NCBI GenBank assembly: GCA_017644425.1
Contig: JAEPLN010000001.1
Location: forward strand, 930,001-994,000
Source of the DNA: Prochlorococcus marinus CUG1433
GTDB lineage: Bacteria; Cyanobacteriota; Cyanobacteriia; PCC-6307; Cyanobiaceae
Direction: 5' to 3'
Length of the DNA: 64,000 bases
Shown here one piece after another: positions 1 to 9,989 of the stretch. A model generated the notes under the pieces. It made no database searches. It was given only the letters and a program-made list of their open reading frames with translations, and was not told where the DNA came from. The position numbers were made by a program, and so were the translations under genes. How positions within the stretch are numbered: position 1 is the first letter of the stretch; each line of letters opens with the position of its first letter.

Positions 1-53
1 TTTACATTGTAATTTAATAGTTCAGTTAATAAAATTTCTTTAGGTAGTTTCAA
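1..53 (-). CDS. Start of the gene downstream of dnaN (partial, runs off the left edge)
   Basis: Reading the minus strand, an open frame begins with TTG at 53-51, one base after the dnaN stop, and stays open to the window edge. It encodes about 17 residues beginning LKLPKEILLTELLNY. No ATG occurs in this frame before an upstream stop near 83-81, so the TTG start is the likely one. The tight spacing points to co-transcription with dnaN. From memory, Prochlorococcus has a conserved protein of unknown role at this place, but the visible part is too short to name a family. Confidence 0.5.
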   Translation of the reverse strand, partial: MKLPKEILLTELLNYNV

Positions 54-54
54 A

Positions 55-1212
55 TCAAGAACGAACCTGAACAGGCATGACTAGATAAGTAAAAGAGTTA
101 AGATTATCTTCTGGAACTAAGACAGCTGGAGTGGTTGGGAGATTACACTTCAAAATTACATTTTCAGAAGTAATAATTTTTAGACCCTCTAAGAGATATC
201 TAACATTAAAAGCAATATCAAGATTTTCTCCACAGCAAGATACAGGTAATGATTCCTTCGCACTACCTATCTCTTGTGCATCTGCACTTATTGATGCTAA
301 ATCTGAATTATCTAAGTTAAATTTCACTACGCTACTTTGCTGATCAGCCAAGACCGCAATTCTTTCGAGTGCATCTATTAACTTTTTTGTATTAAAAGTA
401 AAAGTCTTTGAAAAAGTATCTGGTATTAATTGTGAATAATTAGGATAAGTGCCTTCCAATGTTCGTGTTGTAATTATTTGATTAGATGAAATAAAAACTA
501 CTTGACCTTTATCATAAAAAAGCTTTATTGAATTTTCTGAACTTCTTAAAGTTACTAGTTTTTCAATTTCTCTTAAGGATCTAGTTGGAATAGTAACTGA
601 AAAATCATTTTCATTTAAAGATAAATTGTCTTTCTTTTCAGTATTTTCTCCGTTACTAATTAAAGCAACTGCCAATCTATGACCATCTGTAGAAGCAGAT
701 TCTAAATAGTTTTGTTTAAAGGTAAGATTAACGCCTGTGAGCAATTGCTTCGAATCATCGTTGCTGGCAGCAAAAATAGTAGATTTTAGAGAAGTTAAAA
801 AAGAATTAGGTTCAATATTCAAAGAAGTACCACTTTCAACAAATGGCAGGTTTGGGTAATCATCTGAAGGTATACCTTTGAGATTGAAAGAACCTCTATC
901 ACTTTTGATTAAAATATTATCTAAATTCTCATCCACTTTTAAAGAAACAGGTGTTTCGTTAGGTAATTTATTTACTATTTCAGATAATAGTTTCGCAGGT
1001 ATAGTAATGGCTCCACTATTTTTAACAGTTCCATCAAAAGAGGTTTGAATCCCTAAATTAAGATCGAAACCTGTCAGACTAATTTTATTAGTTCCTTGAT
1101 CAGCTGTTAAAAGTATATTTGCAAGAATTGGATGAGTGGGTCTTGATGCAACTGCTTTGCTTACTAGTTGTATGGCATTATTTAACTCATTTTGATTACA
1201 AATAATTTCCAT
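55..1212 (-). CDS. dnaN: DNA polymerase III beta subunit (sliding clamp)
   Basis: Ring-shaped clamp that tethers DNA polymerase III to the template. The 385-residue length is normal for bacterial beta clamps, with the three repeated clamp folds spread evenly. Recognisable stretches are the N-terminal LVSKAVASRPTHPILANIL, the central STDGHRLA near residue 175, and the C-terminal clamp-loader-contact region ending in YLVMPVQVRS. The start is ATG at 1212-1210. The gene points away from the DnaA-box-bearing gap at 1213-1548, the usual cyanobacterial arrangement of dnaN beside the origin. Downstream it is followed after one base by another frame, suggesting an operon. Confidence 0.98.
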   Translation of the reverse strand: MEIICNQNELNNAIQLVSKAVASRPTHPILANILLTADQGTNKISLTGFDLNLGIQTSFDGTVKNSGAITIPAKLLSEIVNKLPNETPVSLKVDENLDNILIKSDRGSFNLKGIPSDDYPNLPFVESGTSLNIEPNSFLTSLKSTIFAASNDDSKQLLTGVNLTFKQNYLESASTDGHRLAVALISNGENTEKKDNLSLNENDFSVTIPTRSLREIEKLVTLRSSENSIKLFYDKGQVVFISSNQIITTRTLEGTYPNYSQLIPDTFSKTFTFNTKKLIDALERIAVLADQQSSVVKFNLDNSDLASISADAQEIGSAKESLPVSCCGENLDIAFNVRYLLEGLKIITSENVILKCNLPTTPAVLVPEDNLNSFTYLVMPVQVRS

Positions 1213-1548
1213 CGCAATTTGGAATTTTTTACAATTTCAATATACTTTTTTAATAAGCTAAATTCAATAAATCTTTTTATTCTTTTTTCTAACATAAAAT
1301 TAATAATTAAAAAAATATTTATAGTAGTAGTAGTTATTGTGGAAACTGTGGAATATTTAATTTTAATACCTTTTTTATTAGGTTTAAGAGAAATTTAGAT
1401 AGTGGAAAAAATTTTTTTTATGTTAAATAATTTCTTCTTCAACTAAAAAATTAAAAAATTTTCCACAATTAAAACTAATTGTTATTTGTTTTTCAACAAA
1501 AATATTATTTTTTTAAATGATTTCAACAGACACTAATATTTTTGGATT
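1213..1548. other. oriC: Probable chromosomal replication origin (oriC) and dnaN promoter region
   Basis: This 336-base non-coding gap is very AT-rich and separates dnaN from thrC. It holds a perfect TTTTCCACA at 1459-1467 and three one-mismatch copies in the opposite sense: 1338-1346 (TGTGGAAAC), 1347-1355 (TGTGGAATA, directly adjacent) and 1401-1409 (AGTGGAAAA). Weaker relatives lie near 1490-1498 and 1519-1527. TTTTCCACA is the form of DnaA box I know for cyanobacteria. The side next to dnaN (about 1215-1330) is almost pure A/T and could be the unwinding region. The dnaN promoter must also lie here. I see no credible gene: short frames inside encode low-complexity F/I/N/K strings. The origin call is inference from position plus boxes. 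Confidence 0.7.
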
Positions 1549-2652
1549 TTAATATCCAAGAATTTTGGTTATATTTTTTAACGAAGGCTCAACATTTTTT
1601 CTAAAAATAGCTTCATTATTTTTAATAGCACAATCAGGATCTTTCAATCCATTTCCAGTTAAAACACAAACAATAGTGGATTCCTTTTGGATCCTATTCT
1701 TATTTTTTAACAGTCCAGCGACAGATGCTGCACTTGCAGGTTCACAAAAAACTCCTTCTTTGGCAAGAATTTTATAAGCATTGATAATTTCTTCATCAGT
1801 GACTGACTGAAAATCTCCTTTACTCTCTTTTTTTACTTTTTTTGCTTTTTCTCTATTTACAGGGTTCCCAATTCTTATTGCAGTAGCAATTGTTTCTGGA
1901 TCTTTGACTATAATGTTTTGCACTAACGGAGCAGATCCTTCAGCTTGAAAACCCATCATGACTGGTAACTTAAAATTTCTTTTTATCTTTGAATATTCTT
2001 TAAATCCTAACCAATAAGCTGTTATGTTTCCTGCATTTCCCATGGGTATACAAAGCCAGTCAGGAGTAATACCTAAGTCATCAATAATCTCAAAAGCTGC
2101 AGTCTTCTGTCCTTGTATTCGATATGGATTGACAGAATTAACAAGTTCTATTGGTTGCTCTGAAGATAAATCTCTTACAATCTCTAAAGCTTTATCAAAG
2201 TTTCCATTAATAGATATTATCTCTGCTCCATACATTAAGGCTTGAGCAAGTTTACCTTGAGCAACAAATCCATCTGGAATTAATACATAAGGTTTTAATC
2301 CTCCTCTAGAAGCATATGCAGCTGCAGCTGCAGAAGTGTTTCCGGTGCTTGCGCAAATTACCGCTTCTCGCCCCTCTTCTTTTGCTTTGCTAATTGCCAT
2401 AGTCATACCACGATCTTTAAAAGATCCTGTAGGATTCAGGCCATCATATTTTAAAAAAACTCTTGTTCCATTTCCAACTAATTTACTCAAAGTTTCACTA
2501 AGAATTAGCGGAGTATTTCCTTCATTTAAGGAGATAATAGGGGTTTTTTTTGTAACTGGAAGATATTGTTTGTAAGCTTCAATTAGACCAGGCCATCTTT
2601 TTTTTCTGTAATTAATACCAATTTTATTTTTGATTTTATTTAATAACGTCAT
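1549..2652 (-). CDS. thrC: Threonine synthase
   Basis: PLP enzyme converting O-phosphohomoserine to threonine, the last step of threonine synthesis in the cytoplasm. The 367-residue length fits the short bacterial class. The PLP-binding lysine sits in GSFKDRG (Lys about 79). The substrate loop NEGNTPLI is near 43-50, and the glycine-rich phosphate-binding segment PMGNAGN is near residue 205. ATG start at 2652-2650. It lies just downstream (6 bases) of the DUF1400 gene on the same strand, so the two, with the kinase further upstream, may share a transcript. Nothing about the active site looks altered. Confidence 0.97.
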   Translation of the reverse strand: MTLLNKIKNKIGINYRKKRWPGLIEAYKQYLPVTKKTPIISLNEGNTPLILSETLSKLVGNGTRVFLKYDGLNPTGSFKDRGMTMAISKAKEEGREAVICASTGNTSAAAAAYASRGGLKPYVLIPDGFVAQGKLAQALMYGAEIISINGNFDKALEIVRDLSSEQPIELVNSVNPYRIQGQKTAAFEIIDDLGITPDWLCIPMGNAGNITAYWLGFKEYSKIKRNFKLPVMMGFQAEGSAPLVQNIIVKDPETIATAIRIGNPVNREKAKKVKKESKGDFQSVTDEEIINAYKILAKEGVFCEPASAASVAGLLKNKNRIQKESTIVCVLTGNGLKDPDCAIKNNEAIFRKNVEPSLKNITKILGY

Positions 2653-2658
2653 AGATGT

Positions 2659-3231
2659 TTAATTCGTTTTAATTTTTTCTAGAGGAGAAGTTGTAAAAAA
2701 CTCTAATAATTCTGAAATTGATTCTACTTTATTCATAACTTTGCTTAAAGCGTTCACATCTAAAATAACAGTTTTAGTTGGATATGCTTCAAAAAATTTT
2801 ATCAGATTTATTTTTCCATTTCCTAAGTGTATACCTTTAATTAAACTTGCTCTAAGTGCTAACATACCTGTTCTTTCATCATCAGCTCTTGAAGGATGGA
2901 TAATAGAAGAAAGTCTTGTTAAAAAAACTTTTCCTATTTCAGAGTAGACTAATTTGCTAGCTATCGTTATGGGGATCTCAAAATCTTTATTTAATACTAA
3001 TCTTATTTCTTTTTCGGGAGACCCAGTAGCATTTAATATTCTTTTTAATTGTCTAGTTGAATCACCATTTTCGGCAAACAATTTTAAAGAATCGACTTTA
3101 ATTGTTCTAGAAAATATACTGTATATAATTTTAATATCTTCTGCAGCATTTGCTTTTGAAACATTAAAAATTAATTGAGAACTTATTAAAACAAAAAATA
3201 TTTTAGTTATTAAAAATTTACTAAACTTCAT
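2659..3231 (-). CDS. Exported DUF1400-type protein
   Basis: About 190 residues, starting with a clear signal peptide (MKFSKFLITKIFFVL then a hydrophobic run to SKANA, likely cleaved after the Ala), so the mature protein is outside the cytoplasmic membrane. The rest matches the cyanobacterial DUF1400 pattern as I know it: a sensor-like first strand (IKIIYSIFSRTIKVDSL), a helical middle, a segment with LRASLI, and a final FFEAYPTKTVILDV. In other cyanobacteria this domain is found alone or in front of an alpha/beta hydrolase. No hydrolase part is present here. I chose the ATG at 3231-3229, which begins one base after the upstream kinase stop; a longer frame would overlap that gene. Function unknown. 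Confidence 0.8.
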   Translation of the reverse strand: MKFSKFLITKIFFVLISSQLIFNVSKANAAEDIKIIYSIFSRTIKVDSLKLFAENGDSTRQLKRILNATGSPEKEIRLVLNKDFEIPITIASKLVYSEIGKVFLTRLSSIIHPSRADDERTGMLALRASLIKGIHLGNGKINLIKFFEAYPTKTVILDVNALSKVMNKVESISELLEFFTTSPLEKIKTN

Positions 3232-3232
3232 T

Positions 3233-5089
3233 TTAAATATTTGCACCAGCTGCAATTTTTACAAGTCTTACCATCCCTTTTTCGGTAACTTTTTTTGCAA
3301 TTTTTATACCCATTTCTTTTGTATAGGGCTCGTTTATTAGTCTAGGAACCTGTTTTAGAAAAATATCAATAGAATAACCTGGCACCTTCTGCAAAATTTC
3401 TAAAAAGTTTCTTAAAGGCTCTACATACATTATTAGATCGCTTAAGTTTTTATTTTCACTAGTCATTTTTAATTTAATTGAATTTGGAAGATAGTTATTT
3501 AAATTTTTCAAAAGTTTAAGACCAAGTAAATCTATTTGATTTGTTACGCCATCAATAATTTCATTTCTAAGAAAACCGCCTTTTGGAGAAAATAGAAGAT
3601 TTATTACTTCATCTAAAAGTTTTTCTAAATCAAGATTCGTCTGCTTTGCGGCGTTAGAAAGAAGATCTTCTAAACGATCCCACTTGAATTTTTTATCATC
3701 AAAAAGCATTTCTTTCAAACTTTCTCTTAATTGCGGATCGGGATCCTCCATTAATCTTCTAGCGAAATATGGATAAGCTGCACCTAATATTTTAAAATTC
3801 GGATCTACGCTCAAAGCAATACCTTCTAATGTCAATAATGACCTAATTATAAGTGCATAGTAAGGAGGTAGTTTGAATGGGAATTTGTACATAACACCTG
3901 ACATGTCGTCTGTAACGCTCTTGAAATCCATTTTTGAAACTCCTTGTTCCACAGCATTAATGAAAACATCTTGAAATGCGGGGACTATTGGTTCAAGATT
4001 AACTTCTTCAGACAAAAATCCTAATTTTACAAAATCTTGAGATAATTTATCGAAGTTTTTATTTACCAAATGTACTACCGCTTGTATTAAGCCTGATCTA
4101 GAGTCTCTAGAAACTTCGCTCATCATTCCAAAATCTAAATAACATAATCTTCCATCTTTCAAGGCTAACAAGTTACCTGGATGCGGGTCTGCATGAAAAA
4201 AACCATGTTCTAAAAGTTGTTCCAAACTGCACTGCACTCCTATATCAATCATCTTGTCAGGGTCGATCCCTAACTTTTTTACATCTTCTAAATTAGTTAG
4301 CTTTGTACCCTCAATCCATTCCATTGTTAAAACTCTTCTTGATGTTATATCTTTATAAATTTTTGGCACAGCAATCATTTGATTATGTTTATGCATATTT
4401 CTAAACTTTTCTGCATTTTCAGCCTCGTTTAAGTAATCCATCTCTTCGAAAACTCTTTTGCCTAATTCATCAATCAATGCCACGAGATCGCTTCTTATCA
4501 ATCCAACATTGTTTTTTAGCCAATAGGCAATATTTCTTACTATGTAAAGATCTAAAGTAATTTGTTCTCTTAAACCAGGTCTTTGGACTTTAACTGCAAC
4601 AATTTCTTTATTTTTTAGTTTGGCTTTATGCACCTGTCCTAGGGAAGCCGCAGAAATTGGTTTCTTATCAATTTCTATAAAAATTTCATCTATTTTGGAT
4701 CCTAAATCTCCTTCTATTAATTCCATAGCTTTTTCCCCGTCAAATCCTGGTAGTTGATCTTGCAACTCAGATAATTCTTCAAGAAGAATCTTTGGAATGA
4801 TATCAGGCCTAGTTGATAAAGCTTGTCCTGCCTTAACAAATGCTGGTCCAAGTTCAACTAATAAATTTGTTAATTCTTTTGCTCTGTATCTCGCTTTCTT
4901 TGCATCTTTCAATCTCCCAGTTAGTTTATCCCAGCCAACAGAAAATATGTAAGCGAAAATAGGTATTAGTGTTTGCCAAAGTCTTTTTAAAAGTCTCTTC
5001 GGGTTTTTTTTGTAAATTTTAGATATTGTATCTGGATCATAATTCAATAATCCAGACACCTCAATAAAATCAGTAAAATCTTCTTTCAT
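3233..5089 (-). CDS. ABC1/UbiB-family atypical protein kinase
   Basis: Member of the ABC1/ADCK/UbiB family, which has a protein-kinase fold with a KxGQ helix. In this 618-residue protein the signature FVKAGQALSTRPD spans about 84-96. Then come an Ala-rich loop (ISAASLGQVHKA), the Lys strand (VAVKVQRPG), the catalytic stretch HADPHPGN and the metal-binding DFGMM. The C-terminal third is helical and ends in a hydrophobic segment. Relatives act in quinone (plastoquinone, ubiquinone) or isoprenoid lipid homeostasis. Cyanobacteria carry several copies, so the exact role cannot be set from sequence. ATG start; the gene is divergent from recN across 68 bases. Confidence 0.93.
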   Translation of the reverse strand: MKEDFTDFIEVSGLLNYDPDTISKIYKKNPKRLLKRLWQTLIPIFAYIFSVGWDKLTGRLKDAKKARYRAKELTNLLVELGPAFVKAGQALSTRPDIIPKILLEELSELQDQLPGFDGEKAMELIEGDLGSKIDEIFIEIDKKPISAASLGQVHKAKLKNKEIVAVKVQRPGLREQITLDLYIVRNIAYWLKNNVGLIRSDLVALIDELGKRVFEEMDYLNEAENAEKFRNMHKHNQMIAVPKIYKDITSRRVLTMEWIEGTKLTNLEDVKKLGIDPDKMIDIGVQCSLEQLLEHGFFHADPHPGNLLALKDGRLCYLDFGMMSEVSRDSRSGLIQAVVHLVNKNFDKLSQDFVKLGFLSEEVNLEPIVPAFQDVFINAVEQGVSKMDFKSVTDDMSGVMYKFPFKLPPYYALIIRSLLTLEGIALSVDPNFKILGAAYPYFARRLMEDPDPQLRESLKEMLFDDKKFKWDRLEDLLSNAAKQTNLDLEKLLDEVINLLFSPKGGFLRNEIIDGVTNQIDLLGLKLLKNLNNYLPNSIKLKMTSENKNLSDLIMYVEPLRNFLEILQKVPGYSIDIFLKQVPRLINEPYTKEMGIKIAKKVTEKGMVRLVKIAAGANI

Positions 5090-5157
5090 AACTTTATATA
5101 TTTAATACCTTTATTTTTTTGTAAAAGAAGTTAATTTTTTTATATAGAAGATTTATC

Positions 5158-6834
5158 ATGCTAATACAATTAAAAATAGAAAATATTGCCTTAATTGAAA
5201 TTATAGAAATTAATTTCGAAAAAGGTTTGAATATCATTACTGGTGATTCTGGTTCAGGAAAATCTCTGATCTTAGATTCCTTAAATGTTTTATTTGGTGG
5301 AACTAATATACCTTTAAAGCACTTAATACGTCCAGGAAAAAATCATTGCGCTATTGAAGCAAAATTTACTTCTTCTTTGCAAATTAATAACTGGTTAAGT
5401 AGTAATGGTTTTCAAAGCATTTCATCAGTACTAAATATCAAAAGAATATCCTCTAGAAAAAATAATAAAGTTTTATCCAAATATAGTCTTAATAATTTAT
5501 CAATTAATAAAAAATTATTAGAAGAACTTGGACGATTATTAATAGATTTTGCAGGACAATCAGACACATTTATATTTGATTCACAAGATAAGAGAAGATT
5601 AATTATTGATGATTTATGTTCACAAGAATTAAGAGACACTAGTGCAAAGATTAAAAATATATGGGAGGAAAGTCAGGTTTTAAAAGGATTAATGAATAAA
5701 AAGATGGAATCTTTAAGGAAGCAAGAAGAAAATAATTTGGTAATTAAACAAATGTTGAAGAGTTTAGAGGAAGCTGATTTGAATTCTAGTAAGGAAATCT
5801 TAGAGCTAGAGTTACTAGAAAAAAAACTTATAAATAATCTTGAAATAAGTAATTCAATTCAATCAACTTTAGGTAACTTAAACAATTTCAATCATGATGA
5901 ACCATCAGTTGCGTTGTTGATAAATCAATCAATAAAAAATTTAAATAGAACAGCAGAGTTTGATTTGAAAATTGAAAACTTTAGGGAAAAGTTATTACAT
6001 ATCCAAACTTATGTTGAAGAACTAATTTTAGGTCTAAATTTATATATTCAAGATATAGACAATCATGAATCCAATCTTTCAGACATACAAAAAAGATTAT
6101 TTTTCTTAAAAAATTTGGAAAGAACTTTTTCGTTAGATTTACCTCAATTAATTGAAAAGCGAAATGAATTAAGGACATATTTTCTAAGAACTGATCAAGA
6201 TAATGAGATCAGTAATTTAGAAAATCAAATTAAACAATTACAGACTAATTTAAATTCTTTATTTTCTACTCAATCTATTGAGAGAAAAAAAATCGCAAAA
6301 GAATTACAAGATTCAGTAATTTCTACTTTAAGAAATCTGGGATTACAAAATGCAAATTTTGTAGTTCAATTTTCCGAATGCAAACCATCTGGCGATGGAA
6401 TTGATAATATAAATTTTTTGTTTTCTGCTAATCCTGACCAGAAGCTTGCCCCATTATCAAATGTTATTTCTGGTGGTGAAATGTCGAGATTCTTATTAGC
6501 TATAAAATCTAGTATTTCTAAAAAACCTAATACTTTCTTTTTAGATGAAATTGATAATGGTTTAAGTGGTAAATCTTTATTTTCTTTGGTCGAGTTAATA
6601 AAAGAAATTTCTAAAAAGCAACAGGTTTTATGTATTACACATCAGCCCTTTTTAGCTGCTGGTGGCTTAGCTCATTTCAAAGTTAGTAAAAAAGTTATAA
6701 ATGGTATAACCTATACCTCAATATCAAAACTAATTACAAAAAAACAGAGAAAGCACGAACTAATGGAACTAATTGGTGGAGGTTCTCTCGAAGTAAATGA
6801 TTATGCTTCTAGACTTCTTGACCAAGCTGCATAA
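5158..6834 (+). CDS. recN: DNA repair protein RecN
   Basis: SMC-like ATPase of double-strand-break repair. Its 558 residues include an N-terminal ATPase half with Walker A GDSGSGKS (29-36). A long Lys/Glu/Leu-rich coiled-coil region follows (about 170-385). The C-terminal half has the signature SGGEMSRFLLAIK and the Walker B-type FFLDEIDNGLSG, then CITHQPFLAA. The coiled coils are interrupted near the middle as expected for RecN. ATG start at 5158. It is followed by uvrA after 53 bases on the same strand, giving a two-gene repair unit that is divergent from the ABC1 kinase. Confidence 0.96.
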   Translation: MLIQLKIENIALIEIIEINFEKGLNIITGDSGSGKSLILDSLNVLFGGTNIPLKHLIRPGKNHCAIEAKFTSSLQINNWLSSNGFQSISSVLNIKRISSRKNNKVLSKYSLNNLSINKKLLEELGRLLIDFAGQSDTFIFDSQDKRRLIIDDLCSQELRDTSAKIKNIWEESQVLKGLMNKKMESLRKQEENNLVIKQMLKSLEEADLNSSKEILELELLEKKLINNLEISNSIQSTLGNLNNFNHDEPSVALLINQSIKNLNRTAEFDLKIENFREKLLHIQTYVEELILGLNLYIQDIDNHESNLSDIQKRLFFLKNLERTFSLDLPQLIEKRNELRTYFLRTDQDNEISNLENQIKQLQTNLNSLFSTQSIERKKIAKELQDSVISTLRNLGLQNANFVVQFSECKPSGDGIDNINFLFSANPDQKLAPLSNVISGGEMSRFLLAIKSSISKKPNTFFLDEIDNGLSGKSLFSLVELIKEISKKQQVLCITHQPFLAAGGLAHFKVSKKVINGITYTSISKLITKKQRKHELMELIGGGSLEVNDYASRLLDQAA

Positions 6835-6887
6835 AATAGAAAAAATTCCACTATAATAACCTTTTTAAATCAAATTAAGATTTAAAC

Positions 6888-9788
6888 ATGGTCAATAAAT
6901 TTAATAGTTTTGAAGAAGATAGCTCAATTAATATAAGAGGTGCTCGTCAGCACAATTTAAAAAATATTGACCTCTCTTTACCCAGGAACAAATTTATAGT
7001 TTTTACAGGTGTGAGTGGAAGTGGTAAAAGTTCTTTAGCTTTTGATACAATTTTCGCTGAAGGTCAAAGAAGATATGTCGAGAGTCTTTCGGCATATGCG
7101 AGGCAATTTTTGGGTCAAGTAGATAAACCTGATGTCGACAATATTGAGGGTTTATCACCTGCTATTTCAATCGATCAAAAATCTACAAGTCATAATCCTC
7201 GATCAACAGTTGGCACTGTAACAGAGATACAAGATTATTTAAGATTGTTATTTGGTCGTGCTGGTGAGCCACATTGTCATCACTGTGGGATTCCTATTGC
7301 TCCTCAAACAATTGATGAAATGGTTGATCAAATTCTTTTATTACCTGAAGGAACTAGATACCAATTGTTGGCTCCTGTTGTAAGAGGCAAGAAAGGAACT
7401 CATACAAAATTAATAAGTGGACTAGCGGCTGAGGGCTTCGCTAGAGTAAGAATCAACGGCGAGGTAAGAGAACTTGCTGATAGTATTGAATTAGATAAAA
7501 ATCAAATTCATAATATTGAGGTAGTAGTTGATAGACTAATTGCTAGAGAGGGGATACAAGAAAGATTAAATGATTCTCTTCAAACTTGTCTTAAAAGAGG
7601 CGATGGTTTAGCAATTGTAGAAGTTGTGCCGAAAAAAGGGGAAAATTTACCTCTTAACCTAGAAAGAGAGAAACTTTACTCAGAAAATTATGCATGTCCA
7701 GTTCATGGTTCTATTGTTGAGGAACTTTCTCCTAGATTATTTTCCTTTAACAGTCCATATGGGGCATGTCCAGATTGTCATGGGATAGGTTATTTAAAAA
7801 AATTTACTGCTGATAGAGTTATTCCCGATAAAACATTACCTGTTTATGCAGCAATAGCGCCTTGGAGTGAAAAAGATAATACTTATTATTTCTCTTTACT
7901 TTATTCTGTGGGACAGGCTTATGGTTTTGAATTAAAAACACCTTGGAAAGATTTAAGTGATTTGCAAAAAAAAGTTCTACTTTTAGGATCAGATAAACCA
8001 ATATTGATTCAAGCTGATAGTCGTTTTAAGACTTCTAGTGGTTTTGAAAGACCTTTTGAGGGAATATTACCAATTTTAGAAAGACAGTTGAAAGAAGCCA
8101 ATGGAGAATCAGTTAAACAAAAATTAGAAAAATATCTAGAATTAGTGCCTTGTAAGACATGTTCTGGAAAAAGATTAAGACCTGAGGCCTTGGCCGTTAA
8201 ACTTGGTCCATATAATATTACTGACTTAACTTCTATAAGCGTTTCTGAAACCCTCACTCACATAGAGCGCATCATGGGTTTAGGTAAGACAAATAAAGAA
8301 AATATATCTTTATCAGAAAAACAAAAGCAAATAGGTGAATTGGTTTTAAAAGAGATTCGTTTGCGTTTGAAGTTTTTAATTAATGTAGGTTTAGATTATT
8401 TGACTTTAGATAGACCAGCTATGACTTTGTCTGGTGGTGAAGCTCAGCGTATTAGACTGGCTACACAAATAGGTGCAGGTCTTACTGGAGTTTTATATGT
8501 ACTAGATGAACCAAGTATTGGTTTGCATCAGAGAGATAATGACAGATTATTAGAAACATTAAAAAGCTTAAGAGACTTGGGAAATACTTTGGTTGTCGTT
8601 GAACATGATGAAGATACTATGAAGTCCGCAGATTATCTAGTAGATATTGGTCCAGGGGCAGGTGTTTATGGTGGGGAAATAATTGCAAAAGGATCTTATC
8701 AAGACGTCATAAATTCAGAAAGGTCATTAACTGGAGCATACCTCAGTGGTAGGAAGTCAATTCCTACTCCAAAAGAACGTAGATCATCTGTAAAGAAAAG
8801 TTTAATTTTAAATAATTGCTCTAAAAATAATTTAAAAAATATTTCTGTGGAATTTCCTTTAGGAAGGTTAGTTTCTGTAACTGGTGTAAGTGGAAGTGGA
8901 AAGAGCACTTTGATAAATGAATTACTTCATCCGGCATTGTGCCATTCTCTAGGATTAAAAGTTCCCTTTCCTCAAGGTGTAAAAGAGTTAAAGGGTATAA
9001 AGGCAATTGATAAAGTTATCGTTATTGATCAATCTCCAATAGGAAGAACTCCAAGATCTAATCCTGCTACATATACTGGTGCTTTTGACCCCATAAGGCA
9101 GATATTTACTGCCACAGTAGAAGCAAAAGCAAGAGGTTATCAGGCTGGTCAATTTAGCTTTAATGTTAAAGGAGGAAGATGCGAAGCTTGTAAAGGGCAG
9201 GGAGTCAATGTTATTGAAATGAATTTTCTACCTGATGTTTATGTTCAATGTGAAGTATGTAAAGGAGCTCGTTTTAATAGAGAAACTCTTCAAGTTAAAT
9301 ATAAAGGTTTTAATATATCTGATGTTCTAGAGATGACTGTTGAACAAGCTGCAGAAACTTTTTCTGCTATACCTCAAGCTGCTGATAGATTATCTACATT
9401 GGTTGATGTTGGCTTAGGATACGTCAAATTAGGACAGCCAGCTCCTACATTATCTGGTGGAGAAGCTCAAAGAGTTAAGTTAGCCACAGAATTGTCAAAA
9501 AGGGCTACTGGAAAAACTTTATATTTGATTGATGAACCAACTACAGGGTTAAGTTTTTATGATGTTCATAAATTAATGGATGTGATACAACGTTTGGTAG
9601 ATAAAGGTAATTCAGTTATTGTTATTGAACATAATTTAGATGTTATTAGATGTTCAGATTGGATAATCGATTTAGGACCTGACGGAGGGGATAAAGGAGG
9701 AGAAATAATTGCAGAAGGTATTCCTGAGGATGTAGCTAAAAATCCTACAAGTCATACAGCAAAATATCTTAAAAAGGTTCTGAAATAA
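6888..9788 (+). CDS. uvrA: Excinuclease ABC subunit A
   Basis: Damage-sensing ATPase of nucleotide excision repair, which loads UvrB on lesions. At 966 residues it is full length. It shows two ABC modules: the first Walker A GVSGSGKSS at 41-49, the second GVSGSGKST near 665, each with its signature (LSGGEAQRIRLA and LSGGEAQRVKLA) and Walker B (VLDEPSIGLH, LIDEPTTGLS). Zinc-binding Cys pairs are visible in the first module (CHHCG, CPDCHG) and in the second (CEACKGQG, CEVCKGA). ATG start. The preceding recN suggests a joint repair transcript. No anomalies. Confidence 0.98.
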   Translation: MVNKFNSFEEDSSINIRGARQHNLKNIDLSLPRNKFIVFTGVSGSGKSSLAFDTIFAEGQRRYVESLSAYARQFLGQVDKPDVDNIEGLSPAISIDQKSTSHNPRSTVGTVTEIQDYLRLLFGRAGEPHCHHCGIPIAPQTIDEMVDQILLLPEGTRYQLLAPVVRGKKGTHTKLISGLAAEGFARVRINGEVRELADSIELDKNQIHNIEVVVDRLIAREGIQERLNDSLQTCLKRGDGLAIVEVVPKKGENLPLNLEREKLYSENYACPVHGSIVEELSPRLFSFNSPYGACPDCHGIGYLKKFTADRVIPDKTLPVYAAIAPWSEKDNTYYFSLLYSVGQAYGFELKTPWKDLSDLQKKVLLLGSDKPILIQADSRFKTSSGFERPFEGILPILERQLKEANGESVKQKLEKYLELVPCKTCSGKRLRPEALAVKLGPYNITDLTSISVSETLTHIERIMGLGKTNKENISLSEKQKQIGELVLKEIRLRLKFLINVGLDYLTLDRPAMTLSGGEAQRIRLATQIGAGLTGVLYVLDEPSIGLHQRDNDRLLETLKSLRDLGNTLVVVEHDEDTMKSADYLVDIGPGAGVYGGEIIAKGSYQDVINSERSLTGAYLSGRKSIPTPKERRSSVKKSLILNNCSKNNLKNISVEFPLGRLVSVTGVSGSGKSTLINELLHPALCHSLGLKVPFPQGVKELKGIKAIDKVIVIDQSPIGRTPRSNPATYTGAFDPIRQIFTATVEAKARGYQAGQFSFNVKGGRCEACKGQGVNVIEMNFLPDVYVQCEVCKGARFNRETLQVKYKGFNISDVLEMTVEQAAETFSAIPQAADRLSTLVDVGLGYVKLGQPAPTLSGGEAQRVKLATELSKRATGKTLYLIDEPTTGLSFYDVHKLMDVIQRLVDKGNSVIVIEHNLDVIRCSDWIIDLGPDGGDKGGEIIAEGIPEDVAKNPTSHTAKYLKKVLK

Positions 9789-9989
9789 GAAAATCCTTGT
9801 TGTATTTCTTTTTATATTAAATATTTCAGCAAAACTAAATTCTTTTTTAAAGTGGCATAAAACCCCTCTGTAACTGCTTTTTTGAAAACTTTTATATAAA
9901 AAAAATTTCAAATCATAATGCTTTCTTAATATTTTCTAAGAAAATTCAGCTTATTTGTATTAAAGGCCGTTTATCGGAGGATTTGCTGA

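Noticed and set aside
1192-1398. Plus-strand open frame across the dnaN start and the origin gap
   Set aside because: Encodes a repetitive F/I/N/K/L string typical of AT-rich non-coding DNA and overlaps the dnaN 5' end; better explained as the DnaA-box region.
9672-9911. Minus-strand frame over the uvrA end and its downstream gap
   Set aside because: Composition is Phe/Lys/Asn-rich with Cys clusters and no family resemblance; most of it is antisense to uvrA.
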